From assembly GCA_014377915.1 (NCBI GenBank), contig JACMOT010000122.1:1-7539 (forward strand): a DNA stretch of 7,539 nucleotides, written 5' to 3'. The translations under genes and the position numbers were made by a program. This DNA comes from Tardiphaga sp. (GTDB lineage Bacteria > Pseudomonadota > Alphaproteobacteria > Rhizobiales > Xanthobacteraceae). Positions within the stretch are counted from its first letter, which is position 1, and the number at the start of each line of letters is the position of its first letter. The notes beneath the pieces were generated by a model. That model worked only from the letters and a program-made list of their open reading frames with translations, did no database searches and was not told the origin of the DNA. Shown here one piece after another: positions 1 through 6,580 of the stretch.

Positions 1-454
1 ACTGGAACAGGCAATGGCACGGCGGCAGCGCCATTTTGTCGACGTCGGCAGGATTCCATGCCGTCACGATCAGACGCCGCGAATCCGGATTGCGCTTGAT
101 CGTCTCGACGACACCCGCGATCTGGTCGGTCGCCCGGCCGGCGGCCCCCCGCCCGGAGCGCCACTGGCCGCCAAAGGCCGGCCCGAGATCGCCATTGGCG
201 TCAGCCCATTCGTCCCAGATCGGGACACCATTGTCCTTGAGATATTTGATGTTGGTGTCGCCGGCCAGAAACCACAGCAATTCGTGGATGATCGCCTTCA
301 GCGGCAGCTTCTTGGTGGTCAGCATCGGGAACCCGGCCGCCAGGTTGAAGCGGGTCTGATGGCCGAACACCGACAGCGTGCCCGTCCCGGTGCGGTCGTG
401 CTTTTCGGCGCCGTCGGCGAGGATTCGTTCGAGCAGGTCGTGATACTGATTCAT
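1..454 (-). CDS. thyA: Thymidylate synthase, N-terminal 151 residues (partial, cut by window edge)
   Basis: Converts dUMP to dTMP using 5,10-methylenetetrahydrofolate as carbon donor and reductant; cytosolic, and the source of thymidylate for DNA synthesis. Read on the minus strand from the ATG at 454-452, it aligns without gaps to E. coli ThyA as I remember it: DRTGTGT with the phosphate-binding Arg21, HELLWFL, GDTNI, IWDEWAD, DSRRLIV with the Arg126/127 pair, and PPCHCLFQ with the nucleophilic Cys at residue 146, the same number as in E. coli. The frame is open to the window edge; about 110 C-terminal residues are missing (family about 264). Odd point: residues 91-111 diverge from the usual GPVYGKQWR-x-W pattern, with Phe where E. 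coli has Tyr94 and Gly where it has Trp101. The gene follows the TTT operon on the same strand but probably has its own promoter. Identity is certain; full activity cannot be judged from this part. Confidence 0.95.
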   Translation of the reverse strand, partial: MNQYHDLLERILADGAEKHDRTGTGTLSVFGHQTRFNLAAGFPMLTTKKLPLKAIIHELLWFLAGDTNIKYLKDNGVPIWDEWADANGDLGPAFGGQWRSGRGAAGRATDQIAGVVETIKRNPDSRRLIVTAWNPADVDKMALPPCHCLFQ

Positions 455-535
455 GGTCGGTTTCGAAGCCTCGTGAGCCGGCGAACCTAGCGCCCTACGG
501 GCCGCCGGACAGCCGGAATCCGGCGTCGTCGAAGG

Positions 536-564
536 ATTATACCCGGAAAAGTGGCCCCTGCCCC
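536..564 (-). promoter_or_regulatory. Candidate thyA promoter (perfect TATAAT -10)
   Basis: On the minus strand a perfect TATAAT occupies 541-536, about 80 bases before the thyA start. With a 17-base spacer the -35 box would be GGGGCA (564-559), only 3 of 6 matches to TTGACA, so the call rests on the -10 box. It lies just downstream of the hairpin after tctC, which fits thyA being transcribed separately from the transporter. The leader would include a short palindrome, GCCGGA at 504-509 paired with TCCGGC at 519-524. No strong Shine-Dalgarno precedes the thyA ATG; the best is GAGG about 15 bases away. Confidence 0.35.
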
Positions 565-575
565 GCCAACGACAA

Positions 576-601
576 GGGCCGGATCCCCGCGGAACCGGCC
601 C
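576..601 (-). terminator. Hairpin after tctC, probable operon terminator
   Basis: GGGCCGG (576-582) pairs with CCGGCCC (595-601). After one A/A mismatch, TCC (584-586) pairs with GGA (591-593) around a CCGC loop. It sits 25 bases past the tctC stop in the direction of transcription. The downstream tract on the minus strand is TTGTCGTT, only moderately T-rich, so termination may be partial or Rho-assisted. Confidence 0.5.
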
Positions 602-626
602 CTGAAATCACCTCAAACGCCGGAAC

Positions 627-1622
627 TTACATCGCCGGCTTCAGCACCGCCGACCATCGGGCCACCTCGGTCTTCACCAGTTCGGCCAGCGCCGCCTGGG
701 TCCGGCCTTCCGCCTTGGGGATGTCGGAGCCGAGATCGAGCAGGCGCTTGCGGACGTTCTCGTCATCCAGCGCCTTGACGGCCGCGGCGTTCAGCTTGGC
801 GACGATGGCCGGCGGCGTGCCCTTCGGCGCGAAGATCGCGTTCCAGGCGGAGACCTGGTACTTCGGCAGACCGGCTTCCGTCGTGGTCGGCAGGTCCGGC
901 AGCGAAGGGTTGCGCTCCGGCGTGGCCACCGCATAGGCCTTGATGGTGCCGCCATTGATCTGCGGCACGGCATTGACGATCTGGTCGCACATGTAATCGA
1001 CCTGGCCGCCGACCAGCGCGTTCATCGCCGGTCCCGTGCCGTTGAACGGCACCCCGGTCGGCTTGATCTCGAGCACCGAGCTGAGCAGCTCGCAGGACGA
1101 ATAGGACACCGAGCCGATACCGGCATGGGCCATGTTAAGCTTTTCGGTATTGGCTTTCACATAGGACACGAATTCCTTGAGATCCTTGGCCGGAAAGTCC
1201 TTCTTGGCCAGAATAAGGATCGGCGTGCCGGCCAGCAATGCGACCGGTTCGAAATCCTTTTCGGGATGATAAGCGAGCTTCGGATATAGCGGCACCGCCG
1301 CCGCATGGGTGCCCATATGGCCGGTGATCAGCGTGTAGCCATCCGGCGTGGCGCGCGCGGCGCGGGTCGTCGCGGTAGTGCCGCCGGCACCGACCACGTT
1401 CTCGATGATGATGGTCTGGCCCAGCGTCTTGGCCATGTCGGCGGTGACGATACGGGCAATGATGTCGGTTGGGCCACCGGCCGCGAACGGCACGATCATG
1501 GTGATCGAGCGGGTCGGATAGTCCTGAGCCTGGGCGGAAACCGCGGTCGGGCCAAAACTGACGACGGCAATACCGGCCAGGGCAAACCCAGTGGCCGCGA
1601 GCGTGCATTGAAGGCGCTTCAT
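627..1622 (-). CDS. tctC: TTT-family periplasmic solute-binding protein (Bug/TctC family)
   Basis: Extracytoplasmic receptor of a tripartite tricarboxylate transporter; binds the solute in the periplasm and delivers it to the TctA/TctB membrane parts. The 331-residue product has a signal peptide (MKR, a hydrophobic stretch at about 8-24, then AVSA-QAQ as a likely cleavage site near residue 30). The mature protein opens with YPTRSITMIVPFAAGGPTD, the family's first ligand-loop motif. Further family features are the VVGAGGTTA loop (76-84), TPDGYTL (92-98) and GQVDYMCDQ (206-214). Cys177 and Cys212 are the only mature cysteines and could form a disulphide. Start choice: an in-frame ATG at 1667 would add 15 non-signal residues; GGGGAG lies 7 bases before the ATG at 1622 (4 before the adjacent ATG at 1625), so 1622 is preferred. 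The ligand cannot be read from sequence; characterised Bug proteins bind carboxylates, amino acids or related small molecules. Confidence 0.93.
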   Translation of the reverse strand: MKRLQCTLAATGFALAGIAVVSFGPTAVSAQAQDYPTRSITMIVPFAAGGPTDIIARIVTADMAKTLGQTIIIENVVGAGGTTATTRAARATPDGYTLITGHMGTHAAAVPLYPKLAYHPEKDFEPVALLAGTPILILAKKDFPAKDLKEFVSYVKANTEKLNMAHAGIGSVSYSSCELLSSVLEIKPTGVPFNGTGPAMNALVGGQVDYMCDQIVNAVPQINGGTIKAYAVATPERNPSLPDLPTTTEAGLPKYQVSAWNAIFAPKGTPPAIVAKLNAAAVKALDDENVRKRLLDLGSDIPKAEGRTQAALAELVKTEVARWSAVLKPAM

Positions 1623-1684
1623 CATGTATCTCCCCGAAATTTTTATCGCACCGCCAGCGCGCTGCATTCGGAGAAACTCAGTAC

Positions 1685-1726
1685 AGCACGCGGCCCGAAG
1701 TCCATTCGACTTCGGGCCGCGGTGCT
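1685..1726 (-). promoter_or_regulatory. Strong intercistronic hairpin between tctA and tctC
   Basis: A perfect 13-bp stem, CGCGGCCCGAAGT (1689-1701) with ACTTCGGGCCGCG (1709-1721), closes a 7-base loop. With one bulged G at 1722, another 4 bp (1685-1688 with 1723-1726) extend it. It begins 11 bases past the tctA stop. The minus-strand sequence after it (TGTACTGAGTTTCTC) lacks a proper U-tract, so a partial terminator/attenuator or an RNA-stabilising element that sets the tctA:tctC ratio fits better than a full terminator. Confidence 0.6.
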
Positions 1727-1736
1727 TCGTCGCAGG

Positions 1737-3302
1737 TCAGCTTTCGGATTCGACGAACACCTCGTCGCGCTTCTTCCGCAGCGACGGCAGCAGCGCCAGT
1801 ACCAGCAGGAAGGCCGACAGCGCCATCAGGCTGGCCGACAACGGACGGGTGAAGAACACCGTGCCATCGCCACGCGAGATCAGCAGCGCCCGGCGCAGGT
1901 TCTCTTCCATCAGCGGACCCAGCACCATGCCGAGCAGCAACGGCGCCGGCTCGAAATCATGCTTGATCAGCCAGTAGCCGAGCAGTCCGAAGATGCCGGC
2001 CAGCACCACATCCATCGGCGCGTTATTCACCGAGTAGATGCCGATGCAGCAGAAGATCACGATCGACGGGAACATGAGGCGATATGGCACGCGCAGCAGC
2101 CGGACCCAGATGCCAACCAGCGGCAGGTTGATGATCAGCAGCATCAAATTGCCGACCCACATCGAGGCGATCATGCCCCAGACCAGTTCGGGCTGCTTCT
2201 GCATCACCTGCGGACCCGGCACGATGCCGTGGATGGTCATCGCGCCGACCATCAACGCCATCACCGCGTTGGGCGGGATGCCCAGCGTCAGCAGCGGGAT
2301 AAACGACGTCTGTGCCGCGGCGTTATTGGCACTTTCCGGCGCCGCCACGCCTTCGATAGCGCCGCGGCCGAACCGCGACGGATCCTTGGCGAGCTTCTTC
2401 TCTAGCGTATAGGCCGCGAACGACGCGATTACCGCGCCGCCGCCCGGAAGGATGCCGAGGATCGAGCCCAGCACCGTGCCACGAAGAATGGCGGGCGCGG
2501 AATCGATCATACCCTTGCGGGGCGGCATCAGGCCGGTGACCTTCTCCTGGACCAGGTCGCGATCGCTTTCGCCGCCGGCATCGAGGTTGCGGATGATCTC
2601 GGCAAACCCGAACAGGCCCATTGCCACCGTGGCGAAGCCAAGGCCGTCGGCCAGTTCGGGAATGTTGAAGGCCATCCGCGACGCGCCGGTTTCAATGTCG
2701 GAGCCGACCATCGACAGCAACAGGCCAAACACGATCATCGCGATCGCCTTCAGCACCGAGCCCTTGGCCAGCACCACCGCGGAGATCAGGCCGAGTACCA
2801 TCAGCGAGAAATATTCGGCGGGGCCGAACGCCAGCGCGAGCTTGGTCAGCGGCGCGCCAAGCAGCGCGATCAGCACCGTTGCGACGCAGCCCGCGAAGAA
2901 CGAGCCGATCGCGGCGATGGCCAGCGCCGGGCCGGCACGGCCCTGCTTGGCCATCTGGAAGCCGTCGAGCGCGGTCACCACCGAACTCGCCTCGCCCGGA
3001 ATGTTGACCAGGATCGAGGTGGTCGAGCCACCATATTGCGCGCCGTAATAGATGCCGGCGAGCATGATCAGCGCGCCGACTGGTGGCAGGCCGAAGGTGA
3101 TCGGCAGCAGCATCGCCACGGTGGCGATGGTGCCGATGCCCGGCAGCACGCCGACCAGGGTACCGACCAGCGCGCCGATCAGGCAGAGCAGGATATTGAT
3201 GGGAATCGGAATCGATAGGCCGTGCAGAAACGCCGGGGTCCACTGGATGAACTGGAAAACGACGCCGAAGCCGAGGCCGAGATTGGAAAAAAGATCGCCC
3301 AT
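1737..3302 (-). CDS. tctA: TTT-family large permease subunit
   Basis: Large integral-membrane subunit of the tripartite tricarboxylate transporter, an ion-driven secondary uptake system in the inner membrane that takes solute from the TctC-type receptor. The 521-residue length is normal for the family (about 500). It is mostly hydrophobic, with 10 or more likely membrane segments. Conserved family elements are LVGVLPGIGTIATVAMLLP (about 49-67), YYGAQYGGSTTSILVNIPGE (85-104), ILPGGGAVIASF (283-294), the GVAAPESANNAAA block (318-330) and LTLGIPPNAVMAL (338-350). The PGIG and PGGG motifs sit at the start of two similar halves, as known for TctA. The ATG at 3302 has GAGG 5 bases upstream and follows the tctB stop by 7 bases, so the two are cotranscribed and probably translationally linked. 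The C-terminus is charged (LRKKRDEVFVESES) and probably cytosolic. Confidence 0.96.
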   Translation of the reverse strand: MGDLFSNLGLGFGVVFQFIQWTPAFLHGLSIPIPINILLCLIGALVGTLVGVLPGIGTIATVAMLLPITFGLPPVGALIMLAGIYYGAQYGGSTTSILVNIPGEASSVVTALDGFQMAKQGRAGPALAIAAIGSFFAGCVATVLIALLGAPLTKLALAFGPAEYFSLMVLGLISAVVLAKGSVLKAIAMIVFGLLLSMVGSDIETGASRMAFNIPELADGLGFATVAMGLFGFAEIIRNLDAGGESDRDLVQEKVTGLMPPRKGMIDSAPAILRGTVLGSILGILPGGGAVIASFAAYTLEKKLAKDPSRFGRGAIEGVAAPESANNAAAQTSFIPLLTLGIPPNAVMALMVGAMTIHGIVPGPQVMQKQPELVWGMIASMWVGNLMLLIINLPLVGIWVRLLRVPYRLMFPSIVIFCCIGIYSVNNAPMDVVLAGIFGLLGYWLIKHDFEPAPLLLGMVLGPLMEENLRRALLISRGDGTVFFTRPLSASLMALSAFLLVLALLPSLRKKRDEVFVESES

Positions 3303-3309
3303 GATGCCC

Positions 3310-3810
3310 TCAGCGGTTCAGAAACGACGGCAGCATCTGCAAAGGCAGACCCAGCGCGTAGGGAAATAGCAGGGCACAACCCGCCGTCAGGCAGACGCCG
3401 ACGATGAATGTCTCTTTCCACTGTGTTTCATGGCTGCCGGTTGCCGCGATCATGAAGCCGGCCATCGCCGAGAAGATCATGCCCATCGGCCGGATGCTTA
3501 CAGCGAAGGTCAGGACTGCCAGCATGACGAACAAGGGTCCGCGCCAGGCATAGACCGCCAGAGCAGGTCCTTCGGTCAGGATGCCAACCAGGGTAATGCC
3601 GGCGCCCAGCAAAAGCAGCAGCACGCCAAACATCCGCGGTGCGGTGCCCGCTCCGAACGAGAAGCCACGCATACCCTGGAGGTCACTGGACGCCCAGAGC
3701 GCAAACAAAGCGATCGCGACCAGAGCAAGCCCCCCGAAAAAGTCCTGCGGCCCCCTTATCCAGTTTGGTAAAATGGATTGTTCCGGCACATGGCTCGGCG
3801 CATCACTCAT
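3310..3810 (-). CDS. tctB: TTT-family small membrane subunit
   Basis: Small integral-membrane subunit of the tripartite tricarboxylate transporter, working with TctA. The 166-residue protein has a short polar N-terminus, then hydrophobic segments at about 24-41, 59-77, 92-109, 110-125 and 134-152. This is the usual TctB layout, with the first two helices separated by a loop (residues 42-58) leading into GAGTAPRMFG, matching the family's weak G-x-x-P-R-x-F/P pattern. TctB is poorly conserved, so the call leans partly on topology and on its place just before tctA. The start at 3810 is supported by GGGGGA 7 bases upstream. It is the first gene of the operon; the order here is tctB-tctA-tctC, whereas the receptor gene comes first in the well-known tctCBA operon. 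Confidence 0.88.
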   Translation of the reverse strand: MSDAPSHVPEQSILPNWIRGPQDFFGGLALVAIALFALWASSDLQGMRGFSFGAGTAPRMFGVLLLLLGAGITLVGILTEGPALAVYAWRGPLFVMLAVLTFAVSIRPMGMIFSAMAGFMIAATGSHETQWKETFIVGVCLTAGCALLFPYALGLPLQMLPSFLNR

Positions 3811-3842
3811 CGGTACTTCCCCCTATAAAGAGCTTTTAGCCC

Positions 3843-3872
3843 AGTATTGAACGGCGGCCTCGCAGCGTTCAA
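3843..3872 (-). promoter_or_regulatory. Candidate tctB promoter overlapped by a 7-bp inverted repeat (possible operator)
   Basis: On the minus strand TTGAAC (3872-3867) and AATACT (3848-3843) are 18 bases apart, giving 4 or 5 of 6 matches in each box and a start point about 25 bases before the tctB ATG. TTGAACG at 3847-3853 and CGTTCAA at 3866-3872 form a perfect inverted repeat with a 12-base spacer, so one arm covers the -35 box and the other touches the -10 box. That geometry suits a dimeric repressor or regulator. No regulator gene is visible nearby. Confidence 0.4.
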
Positions 3873-4199
3873 GCTACGCCTGCCTAGCCATTTTCAATAG
3901 AGAATACCAGCGAAACCAAGACCGCGGCCGGTAACGACAACCTTGGCGGGTTGAACCGGTCGACAGACGTCCGATCCGCTGCAAATTCAACAACGGCACC
4001 TGAATTAGGGCCAACGCGACGGCCCTGATTCACGGCCCGTGAGCTGACACGATCCGCAAACCTCGATGAACGGCGGAGCCGGCCACCGATCGTCAACGAC
4101 CTTCGGGACGCCGGATGGCGGGAATCCCGGGGAAAAGCGTTTGGCGGCTTTATCCGCCCCAATTTCCCCCCTATATAAACGCAGCGGTCGCTTGGACTG
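3873..4199. other. Divergent intergenic stretch between the TTT operon and sspB, no convincing gene
   Basis: The tctB and sspB starts are 494 bases apart and transcribed away from each other. A minus-strand ORF at 3884-4162 lacks a ribosome site, and its Arg/Ser/Pro-rich composition does not look like a protein family I recognise, so I leave it out. The stretch contains the stem-loop at 4001-4032, a weaker GGCGG/CCGCC hairpin at 4143-4158 and a TATATAAA tract at 4172-4179. I see no tRNA cloverleaf or transposon end. Confidence 0.6.
4001..4032 (+). other. Unexplained 12-bp stem-loop in the tctB-sspB intergenic region
   Basis: TGAATTAGGGCC (4001-4012) can pair with GGCCCTGATTCA (4021-4032) around an 8-base loop. 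Read as plus-strand RNA all 12 pairs form, one as U-G; the minus-strand RNA would have an A/C mismatch at that place, so plus-strand transcription is favoured. No T-run follows, so it is not a typical intrinsic terminator. It could be part of a long sspB leader, a small RNA or a protein-binding palindrome. Confidence 0.4.
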
Positions 4200-4228
4200 C
4201 TGACCTCCGGCGTCAGCCGGGGTAGAAT
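4200..4228 (+). promoter_or_regulatory. Candidate sspB promoter
   Basis: CTGACC (4200-4205, 4 of 6 matches) and TAGAAT (4223-4228, 5 of 6 matches) are separated by exactly 17 bases, a good sigma70-type layout. Transcription would start near 4235, leaving a leader of about 70 bases before sspB. The spacer contains a short CCGGC/GCCGG palindrome. Confidence 0.45.
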
Positions 4229-4304
4229 GGATGGATGGCGCGAGTCGGCCTCGGCGTCGCCACCATCCGCAAGTGGCCTTTTCGAAACGCGACGGGACTG
4301 ACCA

Positions 4305-4823
4305 ATGGCAACCGATCACATCCGATATGACATCCTGGCGCGCGACGCCTTGCGTGGTGTGCTGCGTCGCGTGCTGATCGACGCCGCGGAGCACGGGCTG
4401 CCCGGCGAACACCATTTCTTCATTACCTTCGTCTCCACTGCCGAAGGCGTCAAATTGTCGCCCCGCCTGCTGGCGCAGTATCCGGAAGAAATGACCGTGA
4501 TCCTGCAGCATCAGTTCTGGGACCTCGTAGTGACCGAGGATCGTTTCGAGGTCGGCCTCTCGTTCAATGGCATTCCGGAGCGGCTGGTAGTGCCGTTCAA
4601 TTCGATCAAGAGCTTCTTCGATCCGTCGGTGCAGTTCGGGCTGCAGTTCGAGCCTACCGACGCAGCGGCCGAAACTGCCACCGCCGCCGAGACCTCGGCC
4701 GTCGCAGCCGCTTCCGCGCTGGCTGCCCCCGCGGCCGTGCCTGCGGAACCGTCGGAAGAGGAACCGGTGAAACCGGGCGAAGGCGCCGAAGTGGTGCGTT
4801 TGGACCGCTTCCGGAAGAAATAA
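4305..4823 (+). CDS. sspB: SspB-family ClpXP adaptor (alphaproteobacterial form)
   Basis: Adaptor that tethers ssrA-tagged (tmRNA-tagged) and some other substrates to the ClpXP protease in the cytosol, speeding their degradation. The 172-residue protein has the folded substrate-binding domain at about 5-115 ([74 protein letters not shown]). An Ala/Glu/Pro-rich flexible linker follows (about 118-160), then a conserved C-terminal tail, [11 protein letters not shown] (162-172), which I take as the ClpX-docking motif. This domain-linker-tail layout is characteristic of SspB; E. coli SspB has a different tail. The start at 4305 is supported by GGGA 7 bases upstream. The run of alanine codons in the linker is normal for this family. 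Confidence 0.94.
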   Translation: MATDHIRYDILARDALRGVLRRVLIDAAEHGLPGEHHFFITFVSTAEGVKLSPRLLAQYPEEMTVILQHQFWDLVVTEDRFEVGLSFNGIPERLVVPFNSIKSFFDPSVQFGLQFEPTDAAAETATAAETSAVAAASALAAPAAVPAEPSEEEPVKPGEGAEVVRLDRFRKK

Positions 4824-4849
4824 TCGAGACCACGGTATAGGGTGTCTGA

Positions 4850-4865
4850 GCCGCGCTCGCGCGGC
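4850..4865 (+). other. Short GC hairpin between sspB and fumC
   Basis: GCCGCG (4850-4855) pairs with CGCGGC (4860-4865) around a CTCG loop, 26 bases after the sspB stop. The following bases (GTCATTCTCCC) contain no U-run. It could weakly attenuate read-through into fumC; given the local GC richness it may also be chance. Confidence 0.25.
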
Positions 4866-4920
4866 GTCATTCTCCCGCGCCGCTCCCGGCATGGATCGCG
4901 GCCGCTCAAGGACCGCTGCC

Positions 4921-6372
4921 ATGACCCGGTTACCCGACAAGCTCCCCAAAAAATCTCTCAACAAGAGCCTAGCCCCGATCTCGGCGGCGACCCGCACGGA
5001 GACCGATAGCTTCGGTCCGATCGAGGTCGCGGCCGATCGCTACTGGGGGGCGCAGACGGAACGGTCGCGGCAGAATTTCCGCATCGGCCATGACCGCATG
5101 CCGATGCCGATCATCCGCGCGCTGGGGATCGTCAAACTTGCCGCGGCGGAAACCAACCTCGAACTCGGCCTGCTCGAACCAAAGCTCGCCCGCGCGATCG
5201 TCAAGGCCGCCCGCGAGGTCATCGACGGCGAATTCGACGACCACTTCCCGCTGGTCGTCTGGCAGACCGGATCGGGAACCCAGACCAACATGAACCTCAA
5301 CGAAGTTATCGCCAACCGCGCCAGTGAATTGCTCGGCGGCGAACGCGGTAGCAAGAAGCCGGTTCATCCCAACGATCACGTCAATATGAGTCAGTCGTCG
5401 AACGACTCATTTCCGACCGCGATGCACATTGCCGCAACCCAAAGTATACTTCACGACATGATCCCCGCTTTGAGCGAACTTCACATCGCACTGCGGAAAA
5501 AAGAAAAGGCATTTGCCAAAATCGTGAAGATCGGACGCACGCATACGCAGGATGCGACGCCGCTGACGTTGGGCCAGGAGTTTTCCGGCTACGCCGCGCA
5601 GGTCGAGAGCGGCATTGCACGATTGCGCACCGCCGTGAAAGACCTCTACCCGATCGCACAAGGCGGCACCGCCGTCGGAACCGGACTGAATTCAAAACCA
5701 CGGTTCGCAAAACTGTTCGCAGCGCATGTCAAAACAATCACCGGGCTGCCGTTCTACACGGCGCCGAACAAGTTTGAGGCGCTGGCATCCAACGACGCTT
5801 ACGTATTCGTTCATGGTGCCATCAACTCGGTCGCGACCGGCCTTTTCAAGATCGCAAACGACATCCGTCTGCTCGGTTCCGGGCCTCGTTCAGGGCTAGG
5901 CGAACTCATCCTTCCGGAGAACGAACCGGGCTCCTCCATCATGCCAGGAAAGGTAAATCCAACGCAATGTGAAGCAATAACAATGGTATGCTGCCAGGTA
6001 TTTGGACACCATACGACGATTACCATGGCTGGAAGCCAAGGCCATTTCGAACTGAATGTGTACAAACCCGTACTGGCGCATTGCATGATGCAGTCCATTC
6101 AATTGATCGCGGACGTCGCGCGCTCATTCACCGAGAACTGCGTCAATGGAATCCGCGCCGATGAAAAACGCATTCATGAATTGATGGAACGATCACTGAT
6201 GTTGGTCACCGCGCTTGCGCCGAAGATCGGTTACGACAACGCGGCAAAGGTGGCAAAAGTCGCCCACGCCAATGGCACAACACTGAAGGAAGAAGCGCTG
6301 CGATTGGGATTTGTTACATCGACTGAATTTGATCGACTCGTTCAGCCGGTCAAAATGATACAGCCCAGCTGA
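4921..6372 (+). CDS. fumC: Class II fumarate hydratase (fumarase C)
   Basis: Iron-independent, homotetrameric fumarase of the TCA cycle; interconverts fumarate and (S)-malate in the cytosol. The 483-residue product carries the superfamily blocks in order: [60 protein letters not shown] with His208 (E. coli His188), [10 protein letters not shown], and the signature [16 protein letters not shown] with the catalytic Ser338 (E. coli Ser318). It is about 20 residues longer than E. coli FumC because of a Lys/Ser-rich N-terminal extension before [12 protein letters not shown]. An in-frame ATG at 4891 is possible, but only the ATG at 4921 has a ribosome site (AAGGA, 8 bases upstream). Odd point: GC is about 66% at 4981-5340 and about 54% at 5401-6360 by hand count, with more A/T-ending codons in the latter. 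Aspartase and argininosuccinate lyase share the fold, but the motif set and [15 protein letters not shown] favour fumarase. Confidence 0.96.
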   Translation: MTRLPDKLPKKSLNKSLAPISAATRTETDSFGPIEVAADRYWGAQTERSRQNFRIGHDRMPMPIIRALGIVKLAAAETNLELGLLEPKLARAIVKAAREVIDGEFDDHFPLVVWQTGSGTQTNMNLNEVIANRASELLGGERGSKKPVHPNDHVNMSQSSNDSFPTAMHIAATQSILHDMIPALSELHIALRKKEKAFAKIVKIGRTHTQDATPLTLGQEFSGYAAQVESGIARLRTAVKDLYPIAQGGTAVGTGLNSKPRFAKLFAAHVKTITGLPFYTAPNKFEALASNDAYVFVHGAINSVATGLFKIANDIRLLGSGPRSGLGELILPENEPGSSIMPGKVNPTQCEAITMVCCQVFGHHTTITMAGSQGHFELNVYKPVLAHCMMQSIQLIADVARSFTENCVNGIRADEKRIHELMERSLMLVTALAPKIGYDNAAKVAKVAHANGTTLKEEALRLGFVTSTEFDRLVQPVKMIQPS

Positions 6373-6384
6373 GCTGCGCGGTGG

Positions 6385-6408
6385 AGTCACGCCTGATTGA
6401 GAGTGACT
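6385..6408 (+). terminator. Weak stem-loop just after fumC
   Basis: AGTCAC (6385-6390) pairs with GTGACT (6403-6408), 12 bases after the fumC stop. The loop is 12 bases and the following sequence is TCCCGAGG rather than a U-tract, so this is a poor intrinsic terminator. Only its position after fumC argues for that role. Confidence 0.25.
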
Positions 6409-6477
6409 TCCCGAGGAAATAGTTATATCTCATACGTTCTTAATGCTGAGAACGATTGCCTATCGTCACAACTTCTC

Positions 6478-6504
6478 ACCGTGATAGATTTTTACCGCGA
6501 TAGA
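6478..6504 (+). repeat. Pair of 11-bp direct repeats
   Basis: ACCGTGATAGA (6478-6488) and ACCGCGATAGA (6494-6504) match at 10 of 11 positions and start 16 bases apart, roughly one and a half helical turns. They lie just upstream of a candidate promoter for the downstream small genes, so they could be paired protein-binding sites. Two copies are not enough to call iterons. Confidence 0.4.
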
Positions 6505-6511
6505 GCAGAAG

Positions 6512-6541
6512 GTGACAGCGTAGCGATTTTTGCTGGATTAT
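6512..6541 (+). promoter_or_regulatory. Candidate promoter for the DUF4169-RHH operon
   Basis: GTGACA (6512-6517, 5 of 6 matches to the -35 consensus) and GATTAT (6536-6541, 4 of 6 matches) are separated by 18 bases. An overlapping TATATT at 6539-6544 has no good -35 partner. Transcription would begin near 6548, upstream of the possible small ORF at 6581 and of the DUF4169 gene. Confidence 0.3.
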
Positions 6542-6580
6542 ATTTTTAAGGTGTTTGATAGACAACGGAGTTATTTTAGG

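Larger units (their letters stand above)
6409..6580. other. AT-rich intergenic stretch after fumC with several short repeats
   Basis: GC is about 41% over 6421-6660 by hand count, well below the flanking genes. It contains two overlapping, mutually exclusive small inverted repeats: CGTTCT (6435-6440) with AGAACG (6449-6454), and ACGAT (6452-6456) with ATCGT (6462-6466). It also holds an 11-bp direct repeat, three GATAGA hexamers (6483, 6499, 6557) and a candidate promoter. A 61-codon minus-strand ORF across 6476-6661 is not convincing. Confidence 0.5.

Noticed and set aside
14..490. Plus-strand frame of 158 codons over thyA
   Set aside because: Antisense shadow of thyA, whose minus-strand frame matches the family residue by residue; the plus frame gives no recognisable protein.
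1623..1667. Upstream ATG of tctC at 1667
   Set aside because: It would put 15 polar residues before a typical signal peptide; the ribosome site GGGGAG lies directly before the ATG pair at 1625/1622.
1305..2405. Long plus-strand frame of 366 codons across the tctC start and tctA end
   Set aside because: His/Gln/Arg-rich product typical of an antisense shadow of GC-rich genes; it runs across the intergenic hairpin and two well-supported minus-strand genes.
2452..3048. Plus-strand frame of 198 codons over tctA
   Set aside because: Pro/Ser/Thr-rich antisense shadow of a clear TctA sequence.
3884..4162. Minus-strand frame of 92 codons in the tctB-sspB gap
   Set aside because: No ribosome site, low-quality Arg/Ser/Pro-rich composition, no recognisable motif; it overlaps the stem-loop and promoter-like elements.
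4891..4920. Upstream ATG of fumC at 4891
   Set aside because: No Shine-Dalgarno before it, while AAGGA stands 8 bases before the ATG at 4921.
4005..4997. Minus-strand frame of 330 codons across sspB and the fumC start
   Set aside because: Arg/Gly/His-rich shadow opposite two clearly recognised plus-strand genes.
6478..6562. Replication-origin iterons or CRISPR-like repeats
   Set aside because: Only two imperfect 11-mers plus one extra hexamer, no regular spacing and no replication or cas gene nearby.
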